Shown here one piece after another: positions 34,999 through 46,543 of a stretch of DNA of 64,000 nt (position 1 is the first letter of the stretch; each line of letters starts with the position of its first letter). Location: assembly GCA_001949185.1 (NCBI GenBank), contig BDGG01000014.1, forward strand, positions 679,555 through 743,554, written 5' to 3'. The position numbers and the translations under genes are program-made. This DNA is from Ramazzottius varieornatus (taxonomy: Eukaryota > Tardigrada > Eutardigrada > Parachela > Ramazzottiidae). Below the pieces are notes generated by a model. That model searched no databases and was not told the origin of the DNA. It worked only from the letters and a program-made list of their open reading frames with translations.

Positions 34999-35451
34999 TT
35001 ATGAGGTATATTCTACTTCCTCGTTCCAGCCAGTAACCAGAAATACGTGATGGGTCCGGAGATTGCTCCCCTCCCGAGATGACTTTTTCCGTGATGGTTT
35101 TTTCCAGTTATGGTAATGGAAAATTTTCGTAAAGAGCAAAAACGCGCCAGTTACGAGAAGTGGAATCGCTGCATAAGAACTGTTTTGCGAAAGAAAAATC
35201 AGCGTGGGTAGCTTTGCTTCGTAACATCCGTATTCTTGATGGGTTACAGATAGGACACGCCTTCGATGATGGTGCACAAGTACGGCAGGCGGATGACGCG
35301 AACAACCAAATAGTCGCACATAACAAGAAGGCCGCGGCCAAGTTGATGAATAAGGTCGATCGCGCTGCTGTCCTTGTACGCTAGCTAGTATCAAATACAG
35401 GGATAAACTGCCAAACAAACTTAGGACCTGAGACTTCTGTCCTGAACTCAT
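34999..35451 (-). CDS. Hypothetical short secreted protein, weak
   Basis: A single open frame of 150 codons begins MSSGQKSQVLSLFGSLSLYL, which could be a signal peptide, and continues QGQQRDRPYSSTWPRPSC. The rest has no domain that I recognise and contains basic, histidine-rich sequence. Two overlapping frames on the same strand are also open, so the coding status is doubtful. Confidence 0.25.
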   Translation of the reverse strand: MSSGQKSQVLSLFGSLSLYLILASVQGQQRDRPYSSTWPRPSCYVRLFGCSRHPPAVLVHHHRRRVLSVTHQEYGCYEAKLPTLIFLSQNSSYAAIPLLVTGAFLLFTKIFHYHNWKKPSRKKSSREGSNLRTHHVFLVTGWNEEVEYTS

Positions 35452-35551
35452 GTCGTTTACAGCGTGACTCGAAAATCGAACAGCATTGATAGTGATACAC
35501 TGTTAGATCCCAGATACCCATAGCGCAGAAACGTGCCGATTTGCAGACTTA

Positions 35552-36892
35552 TTAAAAGATCAATGCAAATATGTTGAACATTCGAGATAAAGCTGCAGCT
35601 GTACCATTACATATCTCTACAAATGATTCGAAGGAAGTGCTCTCTGGTTCAAATATCATCTCATGGCCCGATGTTTTGTTGGAATCAACAGCCGCGGAAA
35701 TCTTTCTTGGCCAAAACACTTCCGTTATTTCGGTCTTCCACTCAGTTGCTCCTCGGACAAGGTAGGCATTGTCTTGTCTACAAAAATGAAGCGGGAATGT
35801 TCGATCTTGTCCCAAGTCAGCCAGTTCTATCTCAACCCGATCCTTATTTTTTATTCTAGTAACGCTGATGACACTGAAGGCTCCAGCAATACGGGAGGCC
35901 GCTGAGTCGCTGGGCGCTGCTGCCGTTTGTTCGTACAAAACGAGACTTCCATTTTTTTTATACCAAACTTCGCTATATTGTTGTGATTACTTCTTGCTCC
36001 TTTCTTACGGCGTCGCTCTCGGTTTGGTCCAGCCAGAACACACTAACGTTGTGACCTCGGCCGGTACTGTTTATGCACTGTATTATGCCCGTTCTTATGC
36101 TTTCACACTGTGGTAGTGCTTTGAACTTTGGGAACAGTTCGCTGATGTGGTTCCACGGATCTTGCTCAAAAAGCGGATCTACAATGGGAGAATCGTCAGC
36201 GATGTAAACATATCCTGTTGCGTGATGCCATATTGACGGCTCAAGCGCTGTATACATTTCAGTCTGCTCTGTTACCATCGCCCAGTAGATATCCGGCCAC
36301 CTGGCACAGAGCGATGACCCCAGTATCTTGCTATTTGATGGCTGCTTCTTTGTTCGGTCTTTTTGGGGTCGCTCCGTATGATGCTACGGATGTGAGCACC
36401 CAGCAAGCAGCAGTTAATGTTGTCAGATGCCCCACAACTTCCATGCTCGGTGTCACCGCACTTCCCAAAAAGAGAATGGTACTTGAATCGTTCGAACGTT
36501 TCTCCTGCAAGTTCTTTGAGTATCTCGTCACGCTTTCGTTGCAGGTCTTCCAGCTCTGAAAGGATACTTCGCGCTGCTTCACCGTTTTCCGTCACGGTAA
36601 AAGCCGACGTCAAATCAACTCCGTCGGCCGTCACGACTCTAGCTGCGTTTTGAGGTATTCCACCATGTGTTATCTTACCAGCGATCCCCGTCATTGCTGC
36701 TTGCAAATGGTCATAAGGAACCGTTTGCTCCTCCGAACTTCTAAGAAGAAGTTCAAATGCACGAAGAAAAATCGCCATTGTTACGCAACATTCAATCTCT
36801 TTTCGCCACCCTTTGAGCTTTTCGTAGTTGTGCGGAGTACTGCAGACCAGGATCATTCGTTTGAATAATGTCTCCCGACACGAACCTTTCAC
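35552..36892 (-). CDS. Uncertain extracellular-type gene fragment, faint resemblance to VWA_N of alpha-2-delta proteins
   Basis: The first block (36835-36290) has a helical segment (ILSELEDLQRKRDEILKELA, then ETFERFKYHSLFGKCG) and a Cys-rich stretch. A second frame (from about 36330) reads RWPDIYWAMVTEQTEMYTAL, EPSIWHHATGYVYIADDSP and FEQDPWNHISELFPKFKALP. The order of a charged helix, an IYW motif and W-x-x-ATG-x-V-Y loosely recalls the VWA_N region of calcium-channel alpha-2-delta subunits, which has SxW and WQYFGSATG. The two frames do not join through an obvious intron, so either an intron was missed or the gene has a frameshift. A third block (35938-35552) on the same strand is not recognised. 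No VWA domain was seen. Treat the family suggestion as inference. Confidence 0.3.
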
Positions 36893-37104
36893 AACTTGTT
36901 GGAAGAAATATGTGATGATAAGGTTGTTACAATTTCAATGGATGTCGCAAATGATGAAGCTTTTTGAAATCGCAAACTCTGCAGTGTAAAATAATGCGTC
37001 AGTTGATCCTGATAGCAAAAAAGGTCTACTCGCAACCCCTGTGCGTCTACGCATTCACTCCTCCTCCCCAGTGGTCAGAACCACCAGCTAGTATCTAACG
37101 AAAG

Positions 37105-37217
37105 CTCGGCGAAGCGAAAATAATAATTTTCACCGTTCTTCATCGTGGCGAAAAATTTACATTCGCCACGGCGAAAAACAGCGAAAAGCCTTATTTTCGC
37201 TTGGCCGAACCTTCACT
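37105..37217. mobile_element. Short GGCGAA-family MITE
   Basis: Left end ctcggcgaagcgaaaataat and right end ttattttcgcttggccgaacc are inverted repeats. The interior has ttcgccacggcgaaaa. It belongs with 34058-34347 and with the partial copy at 63900-64000. Confidence 0.7.
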
Positions 37218-38189
37218 ACTTTTCTCCTGTGATTTTACCATTGCGGACAAAGTGAGCTTGGGACCAATCAAACAATCGAAAATGGAGGCTGGTCCAAAGC
37301 CACTCTACAGGGAAGTGGCTTTGGCTGCTGTAGAGTGACTTTGGCTGGTCGCAGGGCGGTACAAAAAGCTCCGATCAGAACTTTCGGTGCAGTTAGCTCA
37401 AGGTGTTCGCCTATTCGGAAACCTTCGACAGGCGTTTCTTTGCCGATTGCGACTTCCAAGGACCACGGCCTCCCACAAGGGCACAACCACAGAGGTAGCC
37501 AAAGTGTCGCAGAAAACATCACTGGACAGAGCGGAATCGGCACAGAAACTCCTGTTGCAAGTTTCCCAGGCGAAAAGCTGATTGCACCAGCAGACGTGCT
37601 GATCAATGCGTTCGACTGTGCCGATCTACGAATTGTTCCTCCATTTTGGTTGTTCGACTGGCCATAGTTTAACAACTTGTTTGCAGTGACACAAGGGTCC
37701 AGGTTTAGACTGGACGTGATGCACTTTAGTCTCGTGTACGTACTGTAAGACACTGCGCCGGTTACTCCGAGTGGCCTAGATCTAGTTTTCGCTAACCTTG
37801 TGCTTCTTCGCATTTGCTAGTCCTAACTTAGTTATACTGGTTCGATCTGGTATTTTTGTTTAAAGCAGGCCTTTGTTTTGCACTCTTGCAGTTCTTCTAC
37901 GCTCCGTTTCTTTCACTTCTGCAACTTTGGTGCAGAAAAAGAACCAAAATACACACATGAAGCCAGTCCCGTTACAGCGAGCGTATGACCATATCCTCCG
38001 GACAGGGTGTTTCCAATTACTGTATACTGAATCGTTTTTGACGTTTCAAGAAAGATTCGTTTTTGATCCGGCTTTGGTGCTTGCCGCTCATTGGATAGAG
38101 CGTTCTCCGAACTTGCTATTCTATGTGTTTTCCTGCACTCAACTTTGATTGGTTGATTGGCCAAATTCAAGCAGAAGGGGTAGACCTGA

Positions 38190-38945
38190 GAAAAGTGTGA
38201 TTAAGTGTGGTGTGGTGTTTTTCGGTTCGGTGCTTCTCCACACCGAAACTGGTTTTTCGGTGCGAAAGCCACACCACTTTTTCCGGTGTGGTGTGGATCG
38301 GATACCACTCTTTCGGTGCACCACACCAAACCAAATCGAAAAACCGAAAAAAGTTTCAAAGAGCGAATTCACAATTTATTAATCCGTCATCGACAAATCG
38401 AACTGTGCTGTAGAAAATTCAAAAAAATACCAAGATTTCAAACACATCGAAACTTTCATGGTCTTACTATCTAGTAAACTTTTAGGCTTGGTAACGACCT
38501 CACCAGCACGCGAAAACCATCGCTCAGAGAGGACCGAAGAGGCGCAAACAGCCATAAAGTCAATCACCATTTTTGACATGACAGCTATCTGAATTCAGAA
38601 AGAACGAACAGAACCGTCGAAACATGGCAAGATGTAATACAGACAACTTCGGAAGAAAACATTCCATACAGGTAAATTTTCGCAGCTTAAACAATCAACA
38701 GTTAGTCGAATCAACCACGGGGCGAAACAGCGAGTTTGCGATACTCATCTAGCCCAAGCTAGCTGACTAGCTCATTAAATCTGGTGCACCAAAAGTTTTC
38801 GGTTTGGTGTGATGTGGTGTACCTAGACACCGAAACGGCAAATTCCGTGTGATTCGGACACCAATTTTTCGATTTGGTGTTTCAAGCACACCGAAACCAA
38901 AAAGAGTGGTTTTTTTCGGTGTGGTGTGGTGAAACCACACCATCC
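38190..38945 (-). mobile_element. hAT transposon remnant with dense subterminal repeats
   Basis: On the minus strand 38579-38379 encodes a hAT C-terminal dimerisation motif: AVCASSVLSERWFSRAGEVV followed by TKPKSLLDS. This matches the family pattern SSxxSERxFSxAGxxxxxxRxxL. Both flanks (38190-38360 and 38795-38945) are packed with ACACCGAAA, CGGTGTGGTG and CACCACACC in both orientations, as expected for transposase-binding subterminal repeats. Only the last part of the transposase remains, so the element is dead or depends on a helper. Confidence 0.8.
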
Positions 38946-40620
38946 TCAGGTCGAAGAAGGGGGATCACAGGAGACGAGAAGAAGATCCAGAAATCGTCCA
39001 AAGTCTGACGCAATGTCTGCGTCAGTTCATGCATGCCAGGTGGCGTATGCATGTGCTTGTCGCATTCTATTGCAAGTTACCAGATTGGTCACGCACCAGT
39101 CTACAGCTCGGGCGGTGTGTGTATATGCTTGTCGCGTCTCATTATAACTCATCGCAGTTATCACTCACCACCCTGCCTTCGCTGGGCGGCGACGTAGACA
39201 CACTTGTCCAATCGAAACCTTGTTTTCCTTGTTGCGGCAAAGCTTGTGTGAAGTTTCCCATAAAGCTGAGGCATTTTAACCGTTCGAGTAATCAACCTCC
39301 CAGACCAGTACTCTACCGACCCTGCCTCTGACGTTCACTCTCGTTCCTTCTCAATCGTTGGCCAACTCATTCCAGATGCGCAGGAAGAGTCCTAACGAAG
39401 ATCAACCAAGAATGAGTCGAATTTGTTTCGCGGAACGTCTTCGAGAAGCAATCGAAGTAGCGGACAGCTGTGCGAACGAAAGAGGCGTCGTGCAAAAGCT
39501 CTCTTTTCTATTGGCAGCGATTTCCGCCCGTTGTACTTTCGGGGCGAATGGTCTGCTAAGTTTCTAATTTCTGGTGTCATCCAGCCAATTTGCTGCTTTT
39601 CTGCAAAGTCGCTCAGACACTTGAAATAATTTTTTTCCAGTAGCCTATTGTCCTTCAAATTCAAACTAGGATGTTTCATCTTCTAGTTTTTCTAGCCCGA
39701 GAGAACAAATTCAATCGGGAATGCATGTAACAGTCTCTGCTGACCAACATACGGAGTATCCCAGCACCCGAGGGGTAGTACCAAACCGATAGGAAAGCGC
39801 TCTAGAATATACTACCAACAGGTAAAATTTGTCGTCGAATAGCATTTAGCGGAAAACTTCAACAAATCTTTGCTCAGGAGTAAGCCGACCTGAAGCTCAA
39901 AATTTGACCGTGTACAACCACCCCTGTTTTCGGAGGGGTCCATAATTTCGCCCATAAGTTTCTCAGGAGGCTTCCGAACTCAACGAAATGCTTCAGTAAC
40001 GTTCTCAAGAGCCATGCCTACGTGCGTGCAAAAAATAGCAAAAAAATCAGCAGAAAAGAAGTTTTTATGATTCGTCAAAAATGATTCGGTCATTTGAACA
40101 CAACCCTGTAGGTAGCTGTTAACGAGTAGCAGGTGTTTGAATTACGCTAACTTCAGCAGCCTGCTTTTGGAGATTTATCACAGTGCGGATTTTACTCATT
40201 CCGCCGGACAATCTTCAATTTTACAGTATAACAGATTATCGACGTGTACTCGAAGTTTCTAACTTGGGAATGCTGTTCGTTCCGCCCGGACTTGTCACAC
40301 TTCCATACTCAAGAGATGATCATCACCGGGAAGAGACGGGGCTAATGATGTACACCACGCTCAAGGTGAGGATGAGAAGTAATAAACTAAATTCCCGAAT
40401 AAACGGTCGCACTATGCGGGTCGGAACGACTTGCGCTTAGGTTTATACGTGAAGCCATAACTCTTCCCGAAACTGATACATCCTTGCTCATACGCAAATA
40501 AATTGATTAGGTGATGCCGACGGGAGGGCGCAGTTTTACTATACGACTTAAAAGGCTTCGGTTTACTTTGACGTGCAAACTAACACCGTAACTGGACAGT
40601 CCTGATTTTTCAGGGGTGAC
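38946..40620. other. Gene-poor region with a dispersed repeat
   Basis: At 39463-39593 a block starting gacagctgtgcgaacgaaag and ending ctaatttctgg...catccagcca matches the reverse complement of 55222-55352. No gene is recognised. An open frame at 40183-40440 ends near a possible donor but has no known motif. Confidence 0.5.
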
Positions 40621-40623
40621 GTG

Positions 40624-41576
40624 ATGAATGCTGCATCGAATTCCAGCTCCGATGTCCCGGTGAACTACAATGGAGCCGACGTCGCCACTTGGAGCTTTTC
40701 AACTGTTTTCAGTATTGCCATTCAGCTAAGTGATGTACTGGCCAACGCTAGTATCCTTTTCCTTTTCATGCCTGACCCTTCCCTGCTTACGCCGTTTACC
40801 ATCTACGTTGCCAATCTCTTTTTCGCCAACATCATCTCCGCCATCTTCTGCTTTCCGTTCGAGCTTTTTCAAAAGTTATATTCCACGTGGTGGGTCGGAA
40901 AATCGTTCTGCATCATGGCACAGTATACCGACTACCGGTATGTCTTTAGCGGCGGCATGCGTAACGCCCATGTCCTGATCGTCTTGAACCGACTGTAAGC
41001 CGTAACTTTCCCAGTTTCGTACCGGCTGAAGCACAATAAACAATTGGCGCTATGCCTCACGATTGCCATGTGGATTTACTTGCATGTTTGCTTGGCTCCG
41101 GGTATTGTCCTGGACGGCCTGTTCTATCGTCGTCCGGTTGGAAAGTATGGACGTAATTTTGCGGCAGACGGACCCTACGAATGGGATGGGTTTTAAATAT
41201 CCAGATGCTGATCTTCAACTTTGCAATTGCTGTGATTGTGCTAATGTTTCCCATAGTTTCCTGGAAGTCATTCAGACCAGCGACTACCCGTATCCAGCCT
41301 AAGGCTGGGTCCGCTGCAACTACCAATAGAGTAGCGGCAACGCAAAGCACAGTGGTGAAGCATCCTGGTCAAGATCAGCCTCGGAAGACGGCCTTGAGTA
41401 CCACCAAGAAACCACAGTGCGGTATGCCACGTCGCAGAATGAATTATAATTTCGTTGTCCTGTATTTAATGACCACGTCAGTCTTGATCTGTTTCACTCC
41501 CGATCAAGTGCACTATACCTTGTTACTTTATGGTATCAACGTTCTTGGGATTTATTCCATAGGATCCATGCTGTAG
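40624..41576 (+). pseudogene. Rhodopsin-like GPCR, broken by a stop and a frameshift
   Basis: The first part (MNAASNSSSDVPVNYNGAD) is a glycosylated N-terminus, followed by helices 1-3: FSIAIQLSDVLANASILFLF, PFTIYVANLFFANIISAIFC, then WWVGKSFCIMAQYTDYRYVF. At the end of helix 3, where most receptors have DRY, the sequence reads VLNRL then TAA (40996-40998) then AVTFPVSYRL. Helix 4 follows (LALCLTIAMWIYLHVCLAPG). Near 41200 the frame ends and the +1 frame carries helices 5-7 (MLIFNFAIAVIVLMFPIVSW, MNYNFVVLYLMTTSVLICFT, LLYGINVLGIYSIGSML). The nonsense codon and frameshift together indicate a recent pseudogene. An intron cannot be excluded at the second break. Confidence 0.82.
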
Positions 41577-41732
41577 GAAGTCATAAGTATTTTGTATCCA
41601 ATTTGGTTTGTGATAAGTCTGACCTGATTACGCGGGGCGTTTTACCGCATCTACATTGTACGTTCGTAACCTATGGCGCAACTTTAATGCCACGGGTACG
41701 CCTTTCAAATGTTCTAAAGGCTTTAGAAGTTT

Positions 41733-42577
41733 CTACAAGGGCGTAAATTTGAAAGCATAAATGACAATCTCCACTTCCTGGTTGTTGAAAGGAGTTTGGC
41801 CCTTGTTCAACCATAAATTCATGAAGACACTCTCTTCGTGCTGGGGTACGCGAACGCCGTTCGTTCCATCAGTAAACGTCCATTGACTGTAAATGTTGTT
41901 GCTGTTGTTGTCTTGATGGCCGTGTTGAGCGCTGAAGGCGATCTGTGTTCCGCTCCAGACGAAGGACTGGGTAGTGAAAGTACCACTGAGACTGACGTCA
42001 AACTGGTGGGTTATCGATGCTGGCGGCAAGGATCCGGTGTGAACGGTGTAGCTTGCCGGCTTGCCATTGGGATCTGACCAGCTACGAAGAACAAAACGAG
42101 TTTGAGAAAAGATGAACCACAACCTATATGGAAAATTATTTCTCAATATTTTCAGACTATAGCTTTGAGAGAAGCAGTTTTGGTCGCATAGACGGCAACT
42201 GACCGGGAATATTCAATGTCGATTTCATTGGTGCCGTCTGGTCCAACTGACGAACCGGGGTAGTTGAAAAGCCCCAGTACGACAACGGGATCCAGCTTGT
42301 CAATGGCTCCATCGACGAACCACTGGTATCGTCCGAAACCCAGCTTTTCCACACTGGACACTTCAGCACATTGCCAGCGACCGTTGACATGGCTAATTTT
42401 CAGGTGCAGGTGTCCCAAGTCGTCCACCCAGACGTTACTGGCACTCCAGCTGTTAGGTCCGGGACCCATACCATCCCCGTTCTTCACTGTCCATTCACGT
42501 CCCGAAAAGGAAAGGCTGAAAACCAGAGGCAGTGCAGAAAGCATGGCCAATTGTCCAACGCGCCCTCCTAAGGCCAT
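41733..42577 (-). CDS. Secreted GH16-type beta-glucanase, two exons
   Basis: Exons 42577-42204 and 42081-41733 join in phase (ccg|gtcagt...cgtag|ctggtc) to 240 residues. A signal peptide (LAMLSALPLVFSLSF) opens the protein. The GH16 catalytic motif is seen as GTNEIDIEYSRW, with both glutamates and the aspartate of E-x-D-x-E. It is preceded by LGFGRYQWFVDGAIDKLDP and VVLGLFNYPG, and the beta-sandwich continues through HQFDVSLSGTFTTQSFVW and EESVFMNLWLN. GH16 enzymes cut beta-1,3 or beta-1,3/1,4 glucans in algae, fungi or plant walls, which suits a tardigrade diet. This compact form is familiar from bacteria and fungi, so horizontal acquisition is plausible but untested. Confidence 0.85.
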
Positions 42578-43091
42578 CCTTTAGCGAAGGTAGGCAGAAG
42601 GAGTCACGATCTGTGCGACTAGAGATAAAATTAATCCGGGATGAGCAATAAACAAAGGTTTAAATTTGTATGTAAAATACAGTGGACAAGTACAGCAGTG
42701 ACCGTAACCGGATACTGATTGTCCTACGAGCCTTAAAGCTGCCATGAAATGTCGAAAGTAGTTCAAGCAAGTCCGGCCCAGAGTGACGACTCATGCTTCA
42801 GTTCTGCGCTGACGAATTTTACGATACGATCGTCGATCGAAGTTCGCCCGTCATGTGAAAGTGCTTCTCCGTCATTCATATGCCGATACTACGCAATAAA
42901 GTCTTTATCTGTTCACTGCTGCCGAGAAAGCGGAATGCGTTCAACTGCCTGTGCGACTCAACAAAAACGGTATGTGGATTTTAACAAATGTGAGAAGACG
43001 ACTGAAAACCTAACGAGAATACAATTCCAGATGGAACGAAACGAAAAAGATACCCCTTAACGAAAATCTAAAAACGCTCTCGAAGCTTCAC

Positions 43092-44180
43092 TTATTTCTT
43101 TTCGACTTTCTTCTTCTCGGCTGCGCCCTTGGCCGCTTTTTCTCTGGCTTCTCTCGCTTCCAGCATCGCCTTCTCCTCAGCGTCCTTTTGTTCCGCCACC
43201 TTCAGCCGATGCAACTCGGCCAACCTGGCTCGTTCCTTCAGTTGCCAGTTAGCTTCTTTGATCTGGGCGCTGGTCAAATACCGGACGTTGGCTTTCGGTA
43301 TGGCCAACGTCAACTGCCGGCGTTCCTCAATCTTATCCAGTATTGGCTGATCGAAAATTGTCCTATCATTGGCATGCGGTAATTTCTTCGAACGATATTC
43401 CAAGAAATCCCGATGTTCGACATGGTCCTGCAGACTCTCCCACGGAGCCGACATGACGCTGGGTATGACGTGCGAGCACACTTCTATTATGTTCCTGGCG
43501 GTTAACTCAAGCAACTCAGGTAAACCAGGATGGTTCTCAAGGAAGGATTCATCTTCGTAGATCGTCCCGAACGTTTGACCGATACGCCGATTCAGCGCTT
43601 GCATGACGTCGATAAAATACTCGAACTCGTCGGCGGTGTCCAGTTGTTCGTCGATGACGCGTCGCGCGACGTAGGTTTTGTTGTCAAAGTCGTTCTGCAG
43701 TTTGGTGAAGGTGGCGCTGATGCTTTCTTGACGTTGGAGGAAGGTCATGGTGTTTTGACCAACTTCGTCGTCGAACATTTTTTCTTCGGGTATGAGGATG
43801 GTTTGGATCAGGTGAGAGATTTGGTTATTCATGGTTTCCAGGTAGGCGTTCTTTTCAAGGTAAACGTGGCGGATGTTCTTGAGGACTTCGTCCGGTGTGC
43901 GGGACTGGGTCAGGCCTTGGAGGAGTTCGAAGGTGCGAGTTAGTTCGGTGGCTAGGGGGCCTTTGACGTCGTCGTCGTGCTTTCTTTTTGTGGTCTGGTA
44001 GAAGGGGAATCTGCGCAGAGCCGTTGGACCGACGTGCAGACTTTTCTTGATCTGTGAAAGGCTGACAAAATAAGCTTTCCCCTCCACGTCATAATTTTAT
44101 ATCTCAAATCTGCAGAGTGCAGCAGGATCTAAGACCTAACTTGAACCATAGTACCTCACTCTATGCGGTGGATCATTCAT
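43092..44180 (-). CDS. Coiled-coil protein of unknown function (331 aa)
   Basis: Exon one (44180-44155, MNDPPHRV) joins 44061-43092 in phase. The protein is mostly alpha-helical: FELLQGLTQSRTPDEVLKNI, YLETMNNQISHLIQTILIPE, FLQRQESISATFTKLQNDFD, DEFEYFIDVMQALNRRIGQT. The C-terminus is a long Lys/Ala/Glu helix (ERARLAELHRLKVAEQKDAE, EKKKVEKK). No membrane segment is present. Such helical proteins often belong to axonemes or cytoskeletal filaments, but no family is recognised. It lies directly downstream of another coiled-coil gene on the same strand, and the pair may be related or work together. Confidence 0.75.
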
Positions 44181-44315
44181 TTCATCGTGGGTCGATCAGG
44201 AACGCATCACAAATATTGTTACCTCAAGTCCATCATAATTTCAATATCGAACAATAACGTAAGTTTCTGTGATTTATTATTCGAAGCAAATTCGGATAAG
44301 CGAAAACGTTTTATT

Positions 44316-45497
44316 TTAAACCAAACAGTCAAAAGACTGTGGACTGAGTTCAGTGGAACGCTTTACCGAATCATTGATGGTGACGAGGTCTTTCAAGCAG
44401 GTGTTGCACAGCTTACGGTGTTCCTCCAAAGCAGCCTTCAGATCTCTCAGCATTTTCTTTTCTTGCTCATGAGCGAGCCGCAGATCTCTGTCGGTGGCAT
44501 CGAAGGCCATTTTGGCCAAGTAGGAAGCGTGTTGGGCTTCCTTGAAGACGCCGTCCAGGTAGCGCAGCTGCCGCTCTTGCTCACGGATCTTCTCAACGGC
44601 GTCAACGACCATTCGCGCAAAGTGGTAGTGGTCATCGTGCAGATACTCGCGAACTCGTGAAAACTTGTTGGCCGTATCGGTCAACATGTCAAAGTGGGTC
44701 ATGTGGCTCTTGATGTTGACGGTCAGTTCCCGCGTTTGACGCACCATCGTGTGCAAAACGAAGTTTGAGATATCCTCACTCTTGAAAAGGTTTGCTTCGT
44801 TCTTCGTCTTTTGTTCCAACGTCTACGATTAAAAAACTCAAGGCATCAGCGCAGAGCAGAAAAGTACGCTAGTTCGTCAATCATGCGCCTCCCATGTAGT
44901 CGTACCCGCCTCGACAGCTCCGACCAGCCAAACTGGTGAAATGCAGCGGCTGAACCACCAAATATCATCCCGATATATTTTTCGCTCAGTTCAAAGTGCA
45001 GTTTGCTAGGCTGGGAATCAAGGGCTGACCTGACTGAGTTGCCGTTTGTTGAATAGCTTCCGTTGCCGCTCCTGTTGCGACCACCGATGTGAGGCACAGA
45101 CACGGTCGATAGCTCGCCGTTTCAAGTTAATCTTCCTCCGAAGGTACATTTTGATATGGGCCGGCCGAGCTAGCTTCATGGGCAGAGATTCTTCCCGCGG
45201 TCGACCGTACTCGACCCACAAATTCTCCAGCCAATTCTTGGGATGGACCCAGTCATCACAGCACTGAATGGCTAATTCGGCCAATTCTTTTCTATCATTT
45301 AGCTCGCGCCTCTCCTTCTCCAGATCTTGTAACCACTTAACGTAGTCCTCCTGGAAGATCTTCTTGTCATCTTCAGCCACCACCAGCATTTTGCGCGACA
45401 ACTTGAGCTCTTTAATCAACTCGCTGGTTGGGACATCGTCGGGGTAGTCCACCAGAGGGTCAGCTTCCTCCTCGCGGTACTTGTACTGAAACTTCAT
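44316..45497 (-). CDS. Coiled-coil protein of unknown function (324 aa)
   Basis: Exons 45497-45030 and 44822-44316 join in phase (cag|gtcagc...cgtag|acgttg). The first exon starts MKFQYKYREEEADPLVDYPD, continues with helix LSRKMLVVAEDDKKIFQEDY and a conserved-looking CCDDWVHPKNWLENLW. The second exon is coiled-coil: KSHMTHFDMLTDTANKFSRV, ARMVVDAVEKIREQERQLRY, LAHEQEKKMLRDLKAALEEH. AATAAA follows the stop closely (TTTAAAATAAAACG), supporting a transcript end here. The layout resembles ciliary or sperm-tail coiled-coil proteins, but I cannot name one. Confidence 0.78.
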
Positions 45498-46543
45498 CGC
45501 ACAGGCTGGTTATGTCATCAGATCAACTTGACGTCGACGTCACTTCGCCTCTATCTTACTCGTCCAAAGTAACAAAACTTTTCAAAGCTTGGATTAATAT
45601 TCCCTTTGTCGTCTCAACGAAAATAAGGATAAGACATGTCAATATTCCGCTGTATATAGAGTATTTGTGCTACTGTGGCTGCCCCGAAAGTCTAACGCCG
45701 ATCTGCTTGGTCACAAGGCTAACTACGCAAGTTGTTTGCTGATAGTATGCCCCGTTGATGTTCTCGGATCCTAGCAATACATCCTCTCTTGGATGGATGC
45801 AGACAAGTGGGGATTCTCCCCGATGTAGTCGCGTATGTTTGGCCATATCCCGAGGAACAACTGGAGTGGTTGGTGACATCCTTAGCGACTCTCCCTTCGG
45901 ATGAGGGGGCTCTTTGACCCTTTCATTGGTCCGCAGGTACGCCGCGTTCACTACGTACGGCGATGCAGAGAAGGATACAATACCGTTCAAACCATCTCCG
46001 ACAATGGCTTCACGGTGGAAAGACTACGAAGTGAATTGCGCTTTGTCAGCCATGCTCTTGCGTCTGACACGGGGAGTCCCGCAAGCTCCTTTCATAGTCT
46101 TGATCAACTTCTGCAAGCACGGCCATGCATCTATATGAGGGTCCGTAGTCTGACCACTGAACGTCGATAAACTCTTGTCAGAAATTATGCTCGGCGGGAA
46201 AGAACCCCATCGGCATAGAGGTCCTGCGGGACAAAATTATCGTCCAGATATCGCGGAAGTTGAACTTCAGTGGAAACGATTCAATCTGAAGTTCAACTTT
46301 TGGCCCGACTGCTTTGAAATTCATCATAACGGAGGATATGACACCAATATATACGGGAAAGTGTAGATCAAGAGCGAAACCGGATAAGATACCAAACTAC
46401 TGATATGAAACGAACCGTTCAAAACAGTACTGTAGGAAAAGATAATCAAGATCAGCTACTCAAAGTATGAACCAGTAAGAAAGAAAGCAATAAGAAAGCA
46501 TGAGTCAATGAGGAAGCATACAGTGTAAGACATGGCTATAGTT
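45498..46543. other. Intergenic region between coiled-coil and catalase genes
   Basis: Nothing coding is supported. A small perfect hairpin lies at about 46258-46306 (gaagttgaacttcag / ctgaagttcaacttt). Both flanking genes are on the minus strand. Confidence 0.35.

Noticed and set aside
37268-37813. Open frame of 181 codons on the minus strand
   Set aside because: Open frames overlap on the other strand, composition is not protein-like and no motif is visible.
40183-40440. Open frame of 85 codons ending near a possible donor
   Set aside because: No partner exon and no recognised motif; the GPCR start downstream has its own N-terminus.
46258-46306. Perfect small hairpin gaagttgaacttcag...ctgaagttcaactt
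   Set aside because: Isolated, no second copy in the window and not near a gene end.
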